64,000 bases of DNA from NCBI GenBank assembly GCA_016699815.1, contig CP065012.1, forward strand, positions 310,001 to 374,000, read 5' to 3'. The notes under the pieces are model-generated. The model searched no databases and was not told where the DNA came from. It was given only the letters and a program-made list of their open reading frames with translations. How positions within the stretch are numbered: position 1 is the first letter of the stretch; every line of letters starts with the position of its first letter. The stretch is from Chitinophagaceae bacterium. Lineage in GTDB: Bacteria; Bacteroidota; Bacteroidia; Chitinophagales; Chitinophagaceae. Made by a program: the position numbers and the translations under genes. Shown in pieces: positions 7,694 through 16,602 of this stretch.

Positions 7694-9916
7694 ATGGACA
7701 AACTGTTTTATGTAGTTCCGGCACTGGGAATTGTTGGGCTATTGTACACTTTTATCAAGTTTAACTGGGTGGCAAAGCAAGATGCTGGTAACGACCGCAT
7801 GAAGGAAATCAGCAATTATATTGCCGAAGGCGCTATGGCCTTCTTAAAAGCTGAATATAAAATCCTCACCTATTTTGTAATTATTGCTGCGCTTTTGCTG
7901 GGCGTAATGGGCTTTAGCAACGAAAATAGCCACTGGAGCATTGCCCTGGCCTTTGTTGCAGGCGCCTTTTTTAGCGCTTTGGCTGGTTATATTGGTATGA
8001 GGGTAGCAACCAAAGCCAATGTACGTACTGCTCAAGCAGCAAGAACAAGTTTAAGCAAAGCCCTTGCCGTTTCGTTTACCGGAGGTTCTGTAATGGGCCT
8101 TGGTGTTGCGGGTTTGGCAGTTCTTGGCCTTGGCGGTTTATTCATAGTTTTAATTTGCCTTTTTGCCCCGGGTGAAGCTTCCAATAGCCTTATGGTTACA
8201 AAGGCAATAGAGGTATTAACCGGTTTTTCACTGGGCGCTGAATCTATAGCTTTATTTGCCCGTGTGGGTGGCGGTATTTATACCAAGGCCGCCGATGTTG
8301 GAGCCGACCTTGTGGGTAAAGTAGAAGCAGGCATACCCGAAGATGACCCTCGTAACCCGGCAACTATTGCCGATAATGTGGGTGATAATGTGGGTGATGT
8401 TGCCGGTATGGGTGCCGATCTTTTTGGCTCTTATGTGGCAACTGTATTAGCTACAATGGTTTTGGGCCATGAAGTAACCGACGCAGCAGGCCAGGTTTTA
8501 AGCGATGGCTTTGGTGGTTTCTCCCCTATTTTATTACCAATGCTAATTGCCGGAACCGGGATTTTATTTTCCATTATAGGAACCTTTTTTGTGCGCATTA
8601 GCGATAGTGCAGGATTAAGCACCGCAAAAGTGCAAAACGCTTTAAATATGGGCAACTGGGGTTCAATTGTTCTTACGGCAATTGCTTCATTCTTTTTGGT
8701 AAATTATATTCTTCCCGATAATATGAGCCTTCGTGGCCATGAGTTTACAAGCAATGGTGTTTTTGGCGCCATTATGGTTGGGCTAGGCGTAGGTACTTTA
8801 ATGAGTATTATTACCGAGTACTATACTGCAATGGGCAAGCGCCCTGTAAACAGTATTGTGCGCCAAAGCGGCACGGGCCATGCTACAAATATTATTGGTG
8901 GTTTAGCCATTGGCATGGAAAGCACTTTGCTGCCTATAATTGTACTGGCTGCAGGTATTTATGGCTCTTATGAATGTGCAGGCTTATATGGTGTGGCAAT
9001 TGCTGCTGCAGGCATGATGGCTACAACGGCTATGCAACTTGCAATTGATGCTTTTGGCCCTATTGCCGATAATGCCGGTGGTATTGCCGAAATGAGTGAA
9101 TTGCCAAAAGAAGTTCGTGAAAAAACAGATATCCTTGATGCGGTTGGTAACACCACTGCAGCAACCGGTAAAGGTTTTGCTATAGCTTCTGCCGCTTTAA
9201 CAGCGCTTGCTTTATTTGCAGCTTTTGTAGGCATTGCCGGTATTTCCGGAATTGATATTTACCATGCCGATGTGCTGGCCGGGTTATTTATTGGTGCTAT
9301 GATCCCGTTTATTTTCTCTTCGCTTGCAATACGTGCCGTAGGAGAAGCTGCCATGAGTATGGTAGAAGAAGTGCGAAGGCAGTTCCGTACCATTCCGGGT
9401 ATTATGGAAGGTACCGGTAAACCTGAATATGATAAATGCGTTGCCATTTCTACCGATGCATCTATTAAAAAAATGATGCTGCCAGGAGCAATAGCTTTAA
9501 TTTCCCCGCTTTTGATGGGATTTGTTTTTGGCCCAGAAGTGCTGGGTGGTTTTCTTGCGGGCGCTACCGTTTCGGGTGTACTGATGGGCATGTTCCAAAA
9601 CAATGCAGGCGGTGCATGGGACAATGCTAAAAAATCTTTTGAAAAAGGCGTAGAAATTAACGGGGAAACTTTTTATAAAAAATCGGAGCCGCACAAAGCC
9701 TCAGTAACAGGCGATACAGTTGGCGATCCGTTTAAAGATACTTCCGGCCCATCTATGAATATCCTTATTAAACTAATGAGTATTGTGAGCCTTGTAATTG
9801 CCCCAACAATTGCAAAAATTCATGTAAAAGATAAAGCTGTGAACAACAGCCATACCACTTCTATAAAAAATTCAGTAAACAATACTACGGCTACTACAAC
9901 CGTTACTGTTCAATAA
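7694..9916 (+). CDS. hppA: K+-dependent membrane pyrophosphatase (H+ and/or Na+ pumping)
   Basis: 740 residues, about 16 membrane segments. It couples hydrolysis of pyrophosphate to pumping of H+ or Na+ across the inner membrane. Seen: the substrate block [24 protein letters not shown] stretch near 195-215, [18 protein letters not shown], the second acidic block with [15 protein letters not shown], and the C-terminal [19 protein letters not shown]. The signature NTTAATGKG carries Ala (and Gly) where K+-independent enzymes have Lys (and Thr), so the K+-dependent class is expected. Ion choice cannot be settled by eye; characterised Bacteroides enzymes include Na+/H+ co-pumps. The C-terminus has an extra Asn/Thr-rich tail. 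A strong terminator follows. Confidence 0.97.
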   Translation: MDKLFYVVPALGIVGLLYTFIKFNWVAKQDAGNDRMKEISNYIAEGAMAFLKAEYKILTYFVIIAALLLGVMGFSNENSHWSIALAFVAGAFFSALAGYIGMRVATKANVRTAQAARTSLSKALAVSFTGGSVMGLGVAGLAVLGLGGLFIVLICLFAPGEASNSLMVTKAIEVLTGFSLGAESIALFARVGGGIYTKAADVGADLVGKVEAGIPEDDPRNPATIADNVGDNVGDVAGMGADLFGSYVATVLATMVLGHEVTDAAGQVLSDGFGGFSPILLPMLIAGTGILFSIIGTFFVRISDSAGLSTAKVQNALNMGNWGSIVLTAIASFFLVNYILPDNMSLRGHEFTSNGVFGAIMVGLGVGTLMSIITEYYTAMGKRPVNSIVRQSGTGHATNIIGGLAIGMESTLLPIIVLAAGIYGSYECAGLYGVAIAAAGMMATTAMQLAIDAFGPIADNAGGIAEMSELPKEVREKTDILDAVGNTTAATGKGFAIASAALTALALFAAFVGIAGISGIDIYHADVLAGLFIGAMIPFIFSSLAIRAVGEAAMSMVEEVRRQFRTIPGIMEGTGKPEYDKCVAISTDASIKKMMLPGAIALISPLLMGFVFGPEVLGGFLAGATVSGVLMGMFQNNAGGAWDNAKKSFEKGVEINGETFYKKSEPHKASVTGDTVGDPFKDTSGPSMNILIKLMSIVSLVIAPTIAKIHVKDKAVNNSHTTSIKNSVNNTTATTTVTVQ

Positions 9917-9946
9917 TAATTAAACCAGCAAATAGTTCAAAAAAAG

Positions 9947-9976
9947 AAAATCCCGGATTTAAACCGGGATTTTTTT
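9947..9976 (+). terminator. Rho-independent terminator of hppA
   Basis: ATCCCGG-ATTTAAA-CCGGGAT stem followed by a T run. The A run on the left makes it usable from both strands, serving the convergent DUF4349 gene too. Confidence 0.85.
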
Positions 9977-9997
9977 ATTGCGCTATTCTTCACAGGG

Positions 9998-10912
9998 TTA
10001 GAAAAATTTTAAAATTGATTTTCTTTTCCTTACAACTAAGAATATTAAAATGCTAAATATCCATATCGGCCAAAGGTCAATTAAGCCAATTATGATATCT
10101 CCAAAATAGCCGGCGCCATTTTTAAAGGATGCTAAAACTCTTGAAAAAAATGGCGAATTGGGTGTTGTTTCATAAATGGAGTATCCGCCATTGTAATAGG
10201 TTAATAAAACAGTGCTGTAAGCAGCCTGCTGGCTTAATGATTCAATCCTTGCAGTTGCCGATTCAATTTCTTCCTGCAAATTGTTAATTTCATTTTGTAC
10301 CTGAAGTGCTTCGGTCATGTTTTTAGATTGCTTTAAAAATTCCAGGTATTTAAAACGCATTTCTTTACGGGCTTCCATCCTTGCCCTGGTATCCACTACT
10401 TCGGTAGTTACATCATCTGTGTTAATGCTGCGTTCAATAAGTTTACTTTCTTTTATGTTCAGCTCATTTATTAAATTTTCAAATTGCAGCACCGGCACTT
10501 TTATCGTAACCGTAGATTCTGTAAACCCATCATTAAAATTATTTTGCTCATTGGATACATAGGCGCCGTTTCGCTTTACAATTTCAGGGAGCGATTGGTT
10601 GAATAATTTTACATCTTTTACTTCAAGTTTGATGGTAGCAGTTTTCACCAGTTTTTTATCCCAGTTTGGATTCGATGGTTGCACCGGTATTTTAGGAACA
10701 TTGGGTTGTACTTGTTGCGGCTGCTGATTGGGCAAAGGGTTTTGGATTTGCTGCGGTTCGGGGTTATCAACCACATCGTTAACTACAATATCTGCGGGCA
10801 TTTCTTTGGTGCCGATAGATTTTGATTCATCCGATAAACCGTTGTTAATATGGTTGCAGGATATAGCTGCAACTGCAAGCAATAGCATTGCTTTTACAAT
10901 TGGAAACTTCAT
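9998..10912 (-). CDS. DUF4349 lipoprotein-like membrane protein
   Basis: 304 residues. The N-terminus MKFPIVKAMLLLAVAAISCN looks like a lipoprotein signal with Cys19. A Pro/Gln-rich linker (about 50-82) is followed by the DUF4349 domain (about 85-260), which opens with LVKTATIKLEVKDVKLFNQ and contains a coiled-coil stretch NEINNLQEEIESATARIESL. A membrane segment near 270-292 (IIIGLIDLWPIWIFSILIFL) and a short basic tail RKRK close it. Family function is unknown; the architecture suggests an envelope protein anchored at both ends. It stands alone, convergent with hppA. Confidence 0.85.
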   Translation of the reverse strand: MKFPIVKAMLLLAVAAISCNHINNGLSDESKSIGTKEMPADIVVNDVVDNPEPQQIQNPLPNQQPQQVQPNVPKIPVQPSNPNWDKKLVKTATIKLEVKDVKLFNQSLPEIVKRNGAYVSNEQNNFNDGFTESTVTIKVPVLQFENLINELNIKESKLIERSINTDDVTTEVVDTRARMEARKEMRFKYLEFLKQSKNMTEALQVQNEINNLQEEIESATARIESLSQQAAYSTVLLTYYNGGYSIYETTPNSPFFSRVLASFKNGAGYFGDIIIGLIDLWPIWIFSILIFLVVRKRKSILKFF

Positions 10913-11023
10913 GACAATAAGTTTTAAAATTGATTATTATTTTTACTGTTGACTGGCCATACCATCAGTAGATGATAGTTTATAGCCAATTGCATAAAAT
11001 AGTAACCCGGTTAAATTTGTTAA

Positions 11024-11053
11024 ATAAAAAAGCCCCGCAAATTGCAGGGCTTC
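11024..11053 (-). terminator. Rho-independent terminator of signal peptidase gene
   Basis: On the minus strand AGCCCTGCA / TGCGGGGCT form a stem with a 3-nt loop and one G-U pair, followed by TTTTTTATTTA. It is 17 nt after the lepB stop. Confidence 0.85.
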
Positions 11054-11069
11054 AAAAAATTTTTAATCT

Positions 11070-12566
11070 TTATTTAATGCGATTAAAAAATCTTTTCCAT
11101 CTTGGGCCGCCCTCCCAGCTAAACCAAATAAGCGATGCCTTGCCTACAATATGATCTTCGGGAACAAAGCCCCAGTAACGGCTATCCAGGGAATTATGGC
11201 GGTTGTCGCCCATCATCCAGTAATAATTCATTTTAAAAGTATAATTCTTTTCGGCTTTGTTATTTATAAAAGCCTGGCCGTTTTTTTGTTCAATTTTATT
11301 GCCTTCATATACGCTGATGCACCTTTCATAGCGGGCAATATTATCTGCATTGAGTTCTATGGTTGTTCCTTTTTGCGGTATGCTGATAGGCCCATAATTA
11401 TCTACCGACCATTTATGCGCTGTATCATAATAAGGAAATAAATCCCTGGGTGAGCCTTCGGCTATGTAATTTTTTATGAAATAACCTGCAGGTAAACGCA
11501 GGTTTGCTTTTTCTTCATTGGTAATATTTACAATGGCTTCTCCATGCGGACCGCTTTGTAAATCGCCTTGTTCTTCCCTAATCTCTATACCAAATGATTC
11601 CAACAATTCTTTAGTTACATAAGTACCTTTGGGCGCTTCAAAAATATAATAGCGTTCGGAGTGGGGAAAACCCTGCTGGGGTTTACCATCAATATAAACA
11701 ATTCCGTTTATTACCTGCAATTTATCACCGCCAATGGCCACACATCTCTTAATAAAGTTTTCTCTTTTATCAACCGGACGGGTTACAATTATATCTCCAT
11801 ACTTATCCCATACTGCATCCCTGCCCATTTCTCTTACTGCCTGGTAATAAGTTACCCTGCTCCCAAAATTTTCTTCATCATTAATTAACGTATCATTTAC
11901 CGGAAAATTAAAAACCACCACATCATTTCTTTCTACCGGTTTGGCAAACCACCTTGTATAAGGTATCTTAATAATTTCAGAATATGATTTGGTGCCCGTG
12001 ATGGGCATTGTATGGTGAACAAAAGGCATGGCTATTGGCGTATTGGGTATCCTTGGGCCGTAGCTGAATTTGCTCACAAATAAAAAATCGTTTACCAGCA
12101 AGGTTTTTTCCATACTTTGGGTAGGTATGGTGTAGGCTTCAAAAATAAAAGTGCGGATGATGGTTGCAGCTACAACGGCAAATACGGCAGCATCCACCCA
12201 TTCTCTTGCGCCGGATTTTTTATAATTGTCCATTACCAGTTTACCGGCAAATTTTTCATTTTTTGAAAAACCGAGGTAAGGAAAATATGCAAAGGGAAAT
12301 AAAACCGTTGCTGCATGATGCATTAAACTAAAGCGGCCAAAATTTTCTACAAATTTTATGGTTATCCAAATGGTAATAAAAACTCCGGCAATGGGAATAA
12401 ACTGCAACCAAAACCAAATTTTTTTTAGCTGGATTTTTTCTACAATGCACCAGGTGTTGTAAAAGGGAACCAATGCTTTCCATGGTTCAATTCTTGCTTT
12501 TTTAAACATTCCGTACATGCCGGCATGCCAGCCAATGGTGCCCAAAATAAAAATAATCCAGCCCAT
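11070..12566 (-). CDS. lepB: Signal peptidase I with extra N-terminal membrane domain
   Basis: 498 residues, longer than the E. coli enzyme (324). It cleaves signal peptides of exported proteins on the outer face of the inner membrane. An N-terminal region with about three hydrophobic segments (2-18, 50-72, 82-99) precedes the S26 domain, whose own anchor is at 125-141. The nucleophile Ser151 is in TIPTQSMEKTL and the general-base Lys273 in ENFIKRCVAIGGD; MMGDNRHNSLDSRYWG is the conserved box near the C-terminus. Members with this extra head are common in Bacteroidota. The substrates would include the many Sec-signal proteins in this window. Confidence 0.95.
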   Translation of the reverse strand: MGWIIFILGTIGWHAGMYGMFKKARIEPWKALVPFYNTWCIVEKIQLKKIWFWLQFIPIAGVFITIWITIKFVENFGRFSLMHHAATVLFPFAYFPYLGFSKNEKFAGKLVMDNYKKSGAREWVDAAVFAVVAATIIRTFIFEAYTIPTQSMEKTLLVNDFLFVSKFSYGPRIPNTPIAMPFVHHTMPITGTKSYSEIIKIPYTRWFAKPVERNDVVVFNFPVNDTLINDEENFGSRVTYYQAVREMGRDAVWDKYGDIIVTRPVDKRENFIKRCVAIGGDKLQVINGIVYIDGKPQQGFPHSERYYIFEAPKGTYVTKELLESFGIEIREEQGDLQSGPHGEAIVNITNEEKANLRLPAGYFIKNYIAEGSPRDLFPYYDTAHKWSVDNYGPISIPQKGTTIELNADNIARYERCISVYEGNKIEQKNGQAFINNKAEKNYTFKMNYYWMMGDNRHNSLDSRYWGFVPEDHIVGKASLIWFSWEGGPRWKRFFNRIK

Positions 12567-12591
12567 AATAATTAGTAAAAATTAGTGTGCG

Positions 12592-12599
12592 CAAAAATA
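12592..12599 (-). promoter_or_regulatory. -7 box of lepB (TATTTTTG)
   Basis: Exact TAnnTTTG on the minus strand, 25 nt before the lepB ATG. Confidence 0.5.
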
Positions 12600-12718
12600 A
12601 TAATACTCCTTTATATATAAATGGATAACCCGATACAATTATTGCAAAACAAGAGCTATAACATTAATTTAACAGCAAGAAGAATGCTTTTTTGATGTAA
12701 ATAACCAAAGCAAATTTT

Positions 12719-13879
12719 CTATTTGGGCAATACGTAAAGCTCCACATCCTGCCCGGTAATGGTTTTGCCAGAGAGGATTACAAGCCTTTCCACCACATTT
12801 CTTAGTTCCCTTATATTTCCTGTCCAGTTATTTTTTTGCAGGGCCAGCATGGCATTTTCGTCTATTATTTTTTTGGCCTGCCCGTATTCTGTTGCAATAA
12901 TATCGAGAAAATAATCTACAAGGTGCGGTATATCTTCCCGCCTTTCGTTTAATGAAGGGATATTAATGATAATTACACCCAGGCGATGGTATAAATCCAG
13001 CCGAAATTTTTTTTCCTCCACTTCTTTAAACAAATCTTTATTAGTAGCGGCAATAATCCTTACATCTACATTTATATCTTTTTCTGCGCCTACACGGGTA
13101 ATTTTTCCTTCCTGCAATGCCCTTAATACTTTGGCTTGCGCATTAAGACTCATATCGCCAATTTCATCCAAAAAAAGTGTGCCTTTATTGGCCTGTTCAA
13201 ATTTTCCTATTCTTTGCTTTATGGCCGAAGTAAAAGATCCTTTTTCATGGCCAAACAATTCGCTTTCTATTAATTCCCCGGGAATGGCAGCGCAATTTAC
13301 TTCTACAATGGAGGAACCGCTGCGGTTGCTTTTTTCGTGTATCCATCGGGCTACAAGTTCTTTACCTACGCCATTATCGCCGGTAATTAAAACCCTTGCA
13401 TCTGTTGCAGCCACTTTTTCAATGGTGTCTTTAATTTTTTGAATGGCTTTGCTTTCTCCCACCATTTCCTGCACTTTGCTTACTTTACGCTTGAGCACTT
13501 TGGTTTGGGTTACCAGCTCTTTCTTTTCGGTGGCATTTCTTATGGTTATGAGCAACCGGTTTAAATCGGGTGGCTTGCTTATGTAATCAAAAGCGCCTTT
13601 TTTAACTGCTTCCACAGCAGTTTCAATATTACCGTGGCCGCTAATCATAATTATAGAAGTATCCGGGTTTATTGCTTTGGCTTGCTCCAAAAATTCAATG
13701 CCATCCAGCCTCGGCATTTTAATATCGCAAAGCACTACATCATATGTTCCTTTGCTAAATTTTGCAAGCCCTTCTTCACCGTCTGATGCTTCATCAATTT
13801 TATAGCCCTCAAAACTCAAGATTTCGCTTAAGGTTTTGCGTATCGCTTTTTCATCGTCAATAATGAGAATTTGGGTCAT
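12719..13879 (-). CDS. Sigma-54-type response regulator lacking a DNA-binding domain
   Basis: 386 residues. Receiver domain 1-120 with phosphoacceptor Asp52 (VVLCDIKMPRLDG) and acidic pocket DDE. AAA+ sigma-54 activator domain about 138-370: Walker A GDNGVGKE (167-174), sigma-54 contact loop GSFTSA (214-219, where the consensus is GAFTGA), Walker B LFLDEIGDM, and the arginine-finger region RLDLYHRLGV. The protein stops at ELYVLPK just after the AAA+ lid, so the Fis-type helix-turn-helix of NtrC is missing. It might activate RNA polymerase from solution or through a partner. No histidine kinase is adjacent. A TAATTTTG promoter box lies 30 nt upstream. Confidence 0.92.
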   Translation of the reverse strand: MTQILIIDDEKAIRKTLSEILSFEGYKIDEASDGEEGLAKFSKGTYDVVLCDIKMPRLDGIEFLEQAKAINPDTSIIMISGHGNIETAVEAVKKGAFDYISKPPDLNRLLITIRNATEKKELVTQTKVLKRKVSKVQEMVGESKAIQKIKDTIEKVAATDARVLITGDNGVGKELVARWIHEKSNRSGSSIVEVNCAAIPGELIESELFGHEKGSFTSAIKQRIGKFEQANKGTLFLDEIGDMSLNAQAKVLRALQEGKITRVGAEKDINVDVRIIAATNKDLFKEVEEKKFRLDLYHRLGVIIINIPSLNERREDIPHLVDYFLDIIATEYGQAKKIIDENAMLALQKNNWTGNIRELRNVVERLVILSGKTITGQDVELYVLPK

Positions 13880-13909
13880 ATCAGAGTTTACTTTCAGGGC
13901 TTTGAATAC

Positions 13910-13917
13910 CCAAAATT
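13910..13917 (-). promoter_or_regulatory. -7 box of response regulator gene (TAATTTTG)
   Basis: Exact TAnnTTTG on the minus strand, 30 nt before the ATG. Confidence 0.45.
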
Positions 13918-14002
13918 ATAAACTTTATTCAAAGCAAAGAATAAAGTGATAAATTTTAGAAATCATTTAGTTACAGGCATTTTAACTGGGCAAAAAATAA
14001 AT

Positions 14003-14080
14003 ACCTCGTAAAATTACGAGGTCTGCTTTCGTAGTCTTTCTAAAGTTGTACATGAATATTTACGATGCTGTCCGTAAATA
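14003..14080. repeat. Two adjacent inverted repeats in intergenic region
   Basis: ACCTCGTAA-AA-TTACGAGGT (14003-14022) is a 9-bp perfect inverted repeat. TATTTACG-N8-CGTAAATA (14057-14064 and 14073-14080) is an 8-bp perfect inverted repeat. Neither is followed by a T run, so they are not standard terminators. They could be operators or the fold of a small RNA. Confidence 0.4.
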
Positions 14081-14120
14081 CTGAGTAGGCAAAAACGGGC
14101 AGTAATGCTCTTGTACAGGC

Positions 14121-14500
14121 TTGATTATTGCCGCATCTTTGCATCAGAAGTTGATTGATAGACAATATCAATCCATCCAAGATCCAGGAAAAGCCAACTG
14201 TACTAATATCCAGTTAAAAAACCAAATCCAGTATCAGTCAACTTCTCTTTTCTTTTTTGTGAACTACGAAAAAGAAAATTTAAAATCCATTATCGTAAAG
14301 GCGAAAGCCTGAAGACCAAAATCCAAGTTCAATTTTGCCAATGCAAAATTTGAAAAACCTGTAAAGCCTGAAACCGGGATAAACTCATTAAAAACCCCAA
14401 GGAAGATTAATGAAATCAAACATCCTGAAGAACCAACCCAGAGTATGAAAGTTGGTAAAAAATTGCCCCTGCTTTTGCAGGGGTTTTATTTTAATTTATT
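14121..14500 (+). pseudogene. Possible broken small gene, unknown function
   Basis: A 63-codon frame from an initiator at 14121 ends at TGA (14310-14312). The same frame continues for about 63 more codons (start of the second part RPKSKFNFANAKFEKPVKPE), rich in Lys and Pro like a disordered protein, and runs through the terminator hairpin to a TAG just past 14500. One in-frame stop therefore separates two open halves. It could be a pseudogene, two tiny ORFs, or chance in A-rich DNA. The rest of the 13880-14500 gap holds the hairpins and the response regulator promoter. Confidence 0.2.
14457..14490. terminator. Bidirectional rho-independent terminator
   Basis: CCCCTGC-TTTT-GCAGGGG stem (14466-14483), followed on the plus strand by TTTTATTTTAATTT and on the minus strand by CAATTTTTT. 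It lies just after the stop of the sigma-factor operon on the minus strand. Confidence 0.85.
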
Positions 14501-15988
14501 TTAGAAATTTAATTTAACCCCTGCTTTTTTGCCTTTCTTAACTTTTTGCCATGTGGCCAGGTTAAGCATTTGTATGGCTTTATTATCGCAACTGCTGCAA
14601 ATGGAATTTTTTACCGCAATCCTCACTGGTATGCCGGAATCATCGGTGTCAAATTTAAGTTCAATTGTTTTTTTATTGCTCACAACAAAAAGGCTGTCTT
14701 TTGCAAATTGGCGCAACGCTGTTTCGCCGGAAATAATAGCTACATTTATGAGCGTAACCGTAGCTGGCTTGTGCAGGCTCAGGTTTTCTTTTAAGGTAAC
14801 TACTACTATGCCATTTGTTGCCATTGAACCATAAATTGCTGCTGCATTTTTATCTTTGATTACTTGCATGCTTTTAATAAAACCAGATGGTATTTGCATA
14901 AAATCTGAGGCTGGTAATACCTGGTTGTTTACCACATACATGGGTTCTCCATTTGTTTTAAGTGAACTTGCTCCACGAATTTTTACAATATTTAACGAGT
15001 TGGATGATTTTTTCACTTTTGCATTTGCCAATGTTACTACTACTTCGCTCAATTGCTGGTCAGCCTTTTGCAAAACAATATTATTGGCAAGCATATCATT
15101 GCTGTTAATAGATTGAGTTGCCTGCTCATAACCCATTGCATTTACTGCAATACTCATAGCCGTATCAATGGCCTGTATATTAAACTGGCCGTAGGCATTT
15201 GTTTGTACTGTGTTCCGGGTTTTGGTATCATATACAATTGCATTGGGTACAGGCTGTCCTGCCTGATCTTTTACGCTTCCCGAAAAAATATGCTGGTGCA
15301 TATTATTTACTGCACCGGAATAATTTTTATCGGCACTTAGCCCGGGCATTGGGCTTTGTTTTAGATGTTCATTTACTTTTGTTTCTTTTTTTGCAGTTTC
15401 GTTTATTGTGGCAGTTATTTTCTGCGAAAAGTTATCGGCAGCATCATCTTCTACTCTTGTTACCGTTGTACCTGCATTGTTTTCGGCAGCTTTGTTTTCT
15501 GCTAATGAACTTTTTCCGTTTGTTTTTTGGGTATTGGTTTCTGGTAAAGAAACTGTTGAATCAGCAATTGATGTGGTTTCTGTTTCGGGTACATTCTGCT
15601 CTTGCCCAGGTTCTGTTTTTAATTGTGCCAGCTCAGTAGTACTCTTGGATTGTACTTCTTCTTTATTGTTATAAAAAAGCCAGCCAAGGCTTATGAAAAG
15701 AAAAACGGTAGCGGCAATTTTTAAAAAATCTTTTGCTTTTTTTTGCCTGTACCATTCAATAGGAACTAACTTACTTTGCTTTTTTTGAGCAAGTTTTTTC
15801 TTAATTTCTTCAATATCATCAATAGCCGATTGTGTATGTTTACATCCTTCCAATGCATCCTGCAAAAAAGCATCGTTTAAGGCATCATTTTCCAGGGCAT
15901 ACATTTCTTCCTTATTCATTTTACCTGAATAATAGCGCTCAAAATCTGATGCGCCCCAATTTTTATTATGGTTGTCCCATTGCTGCAT
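14501..15988 (-). CDS. Anti-sigma-like chimera: membrane head, carboxypeptidase-regulatory, TonB-plug-like and TonB-C-like parts
   Basis: 495 residues. Cytoplasmic head 1-85 contains the Bacteroidota motif MNKEEMYALENDALNDAFL, then a membrane segment at 88-106, and a disordered Thr/Ser/Asn-rich linker to about 230. A carboxypeptidase-regulatory-like beta domain spans about 233-308 (SGSVKDQAGQPVPNAIVYD). A segment like a TonB-receptor plug spans about 313-400 (LSEVVVT, IRGASSL, SMQVIKDKNAAAIYGSMATNG). The tail 437-495 resembles a TonB C-terminal domain (IELKFDTDDSGIPVRI, CSSCDNKAIQML, ATWQKVKKGKKAG). Its ATG shares the A of the sigma-factor stop (TAATG), so the two are translationally coupled and it is probably the sigma factor's membrane partner. 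No ligand can be named. Confidence 0.8.
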   Translation of the reverse strand: MQQWDNHNKNWGASDFERYYSGKMNKEEMYALENDALNDAFLQDALEGCKHTQSAIDDIEEIKKKLAQKKQSKLVPIEWYRQKKAKDFLKIAATVFLFISLGWLFYNNKEEVQSKSTTELAQLKTEPGQEQNVPETETTSIADSTVSLPETNTQKTNGKSSLAENKAAENNAGTTVTRVEDDAADNFSQKITATINETAKKETKVNEHLKQSPMPGLSADKNYSGAVNNMHQHIFSGSVKDQAGQPVPNAIVYDTKTRNTVQTNAYGQFNIQAIDTAMSIAVNAMGYEQATQSINSNDMLANNIVLQKADQQLSEVVVTLANAKVKKSSNSLNIVKIRGASSLKTNGEPMYVVNNQVLPASDFMQIPSGFIKSMQVIKDKNAAAIYGSMATNGIVVVTLKENLSLHKPATVTLINVAIISGETALRQFAKDSLFVVSNKKTIELKFDTDDSGIPVRIAVKNSICSSCDNKAIQMLNLATWQKVKKGKKAGVKLNF

Positions 15989-16566
15989 TAACTTTCTGCC
16001 ATTTGTTTATCCATACATATTTTTAAATTTCGCCTGCCGTTTTGAATATGGCTGCGTACTTTGTTCCATTCTATGCCGGTTTGTTCCACAATTTCGTTAT
16101 AACATTTTTTTTGCAGGTAAAAAAGTTCAATGGTTATTTTTTGTTCTTCCTGAAGCTGCTGCAGGCATAATTCCAATTGTTTAAAGCTCTCTTCCCTGTT
16201 TTGGTCATTATCCAGATGCAGCAAATCCTGGTTTTGCATAAGTTCCGGTTCGGAGGAAATTTTGCTGAACTTCTTTGCTGCCCTTATTTTCATAAGGCAA
16301 TGGTTTTTTGACAATTGATATACCCAGGCTTTAAAATTGGCTACTTCATGTTTTTGGAGTTTGGGTACCAATTCTTCAAAAATATCCAGTACGGCATCTT
16401 TGGCCAATTCTTTATCTTCCAGGTATTTGAGGCATACGCCATAAATCAAATCCATATAGCGTTGAAATAGTTCACTCAATGCAACCATATCGGCCGAGGA
16501 TTTGTATCCTGCCAGTAAATGCTCATCTGAACGTTGGCTAAATGAATGGTTTTTGATGAATGCCAC
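15988..16566 (-). CDS. ECF-type RNA polymerase sigma factor
   Basis: 192 residues. Region 2 is visible around residues 24-95 (LSELFQRYMDLIYGVCLKYL, ELAKDAVLDIFEELV, FKAWVYQLSKNHCLMKIR) and region 4 around 130-182 (LEEEQKITIELFYLQKKCYN followed by a helix-turn-helix). Domain order and size are those of the ECF group that directs RNA polymerase to a small regulon. The stop overlaps the ATG of the chimeric membrane protein. The stretch before the gene contains TAATTTTA, one mismatch from the -7 consensus. Regulon unknown; autoregulation would be typical. Confidence 0.92.
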   Translation of the reverse strand: MAFIKNHSFSQRSDEHLLAGYKSSADMVALSELFQRYMDLIYGVCLKYLEDKELAKDAVLDIFEELVPKLQKHEVANFKAWVYQLSKNHCLMKIRAAKKFSKISSEPELMQNQDLLHLDNDQNREESFKQLELCLQQLQEEQKITIELFYLQKKCYNEIVEQTGIEWNKVRSHIQNGRRNLKICMDKQMAES

Positions 16567-16602
16567 CGTGTAAAATTAGGGAACTATTGATAAAAGCACC
16601 AT

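Noticed and set aside
8968..9694. Minus-strand open frames over hppA
   Set aside because: Antisense shadows of a strongly conserved gene; Ala/Pro/Ser-rich translations.
12966..13442. 158-codon plus-strand frame inside the response regulator gene
   Set aside because: Fully antisense to the conserved AAA+ domain and without recognisable motifs.
15199..15639. 146-codon plus-strand frame
   Set aside because: Antisense to the linker of the chimeric membrane protein; a Leu/Phe-rich by-product of the Asn/Lys/Glu-rich coding strand.
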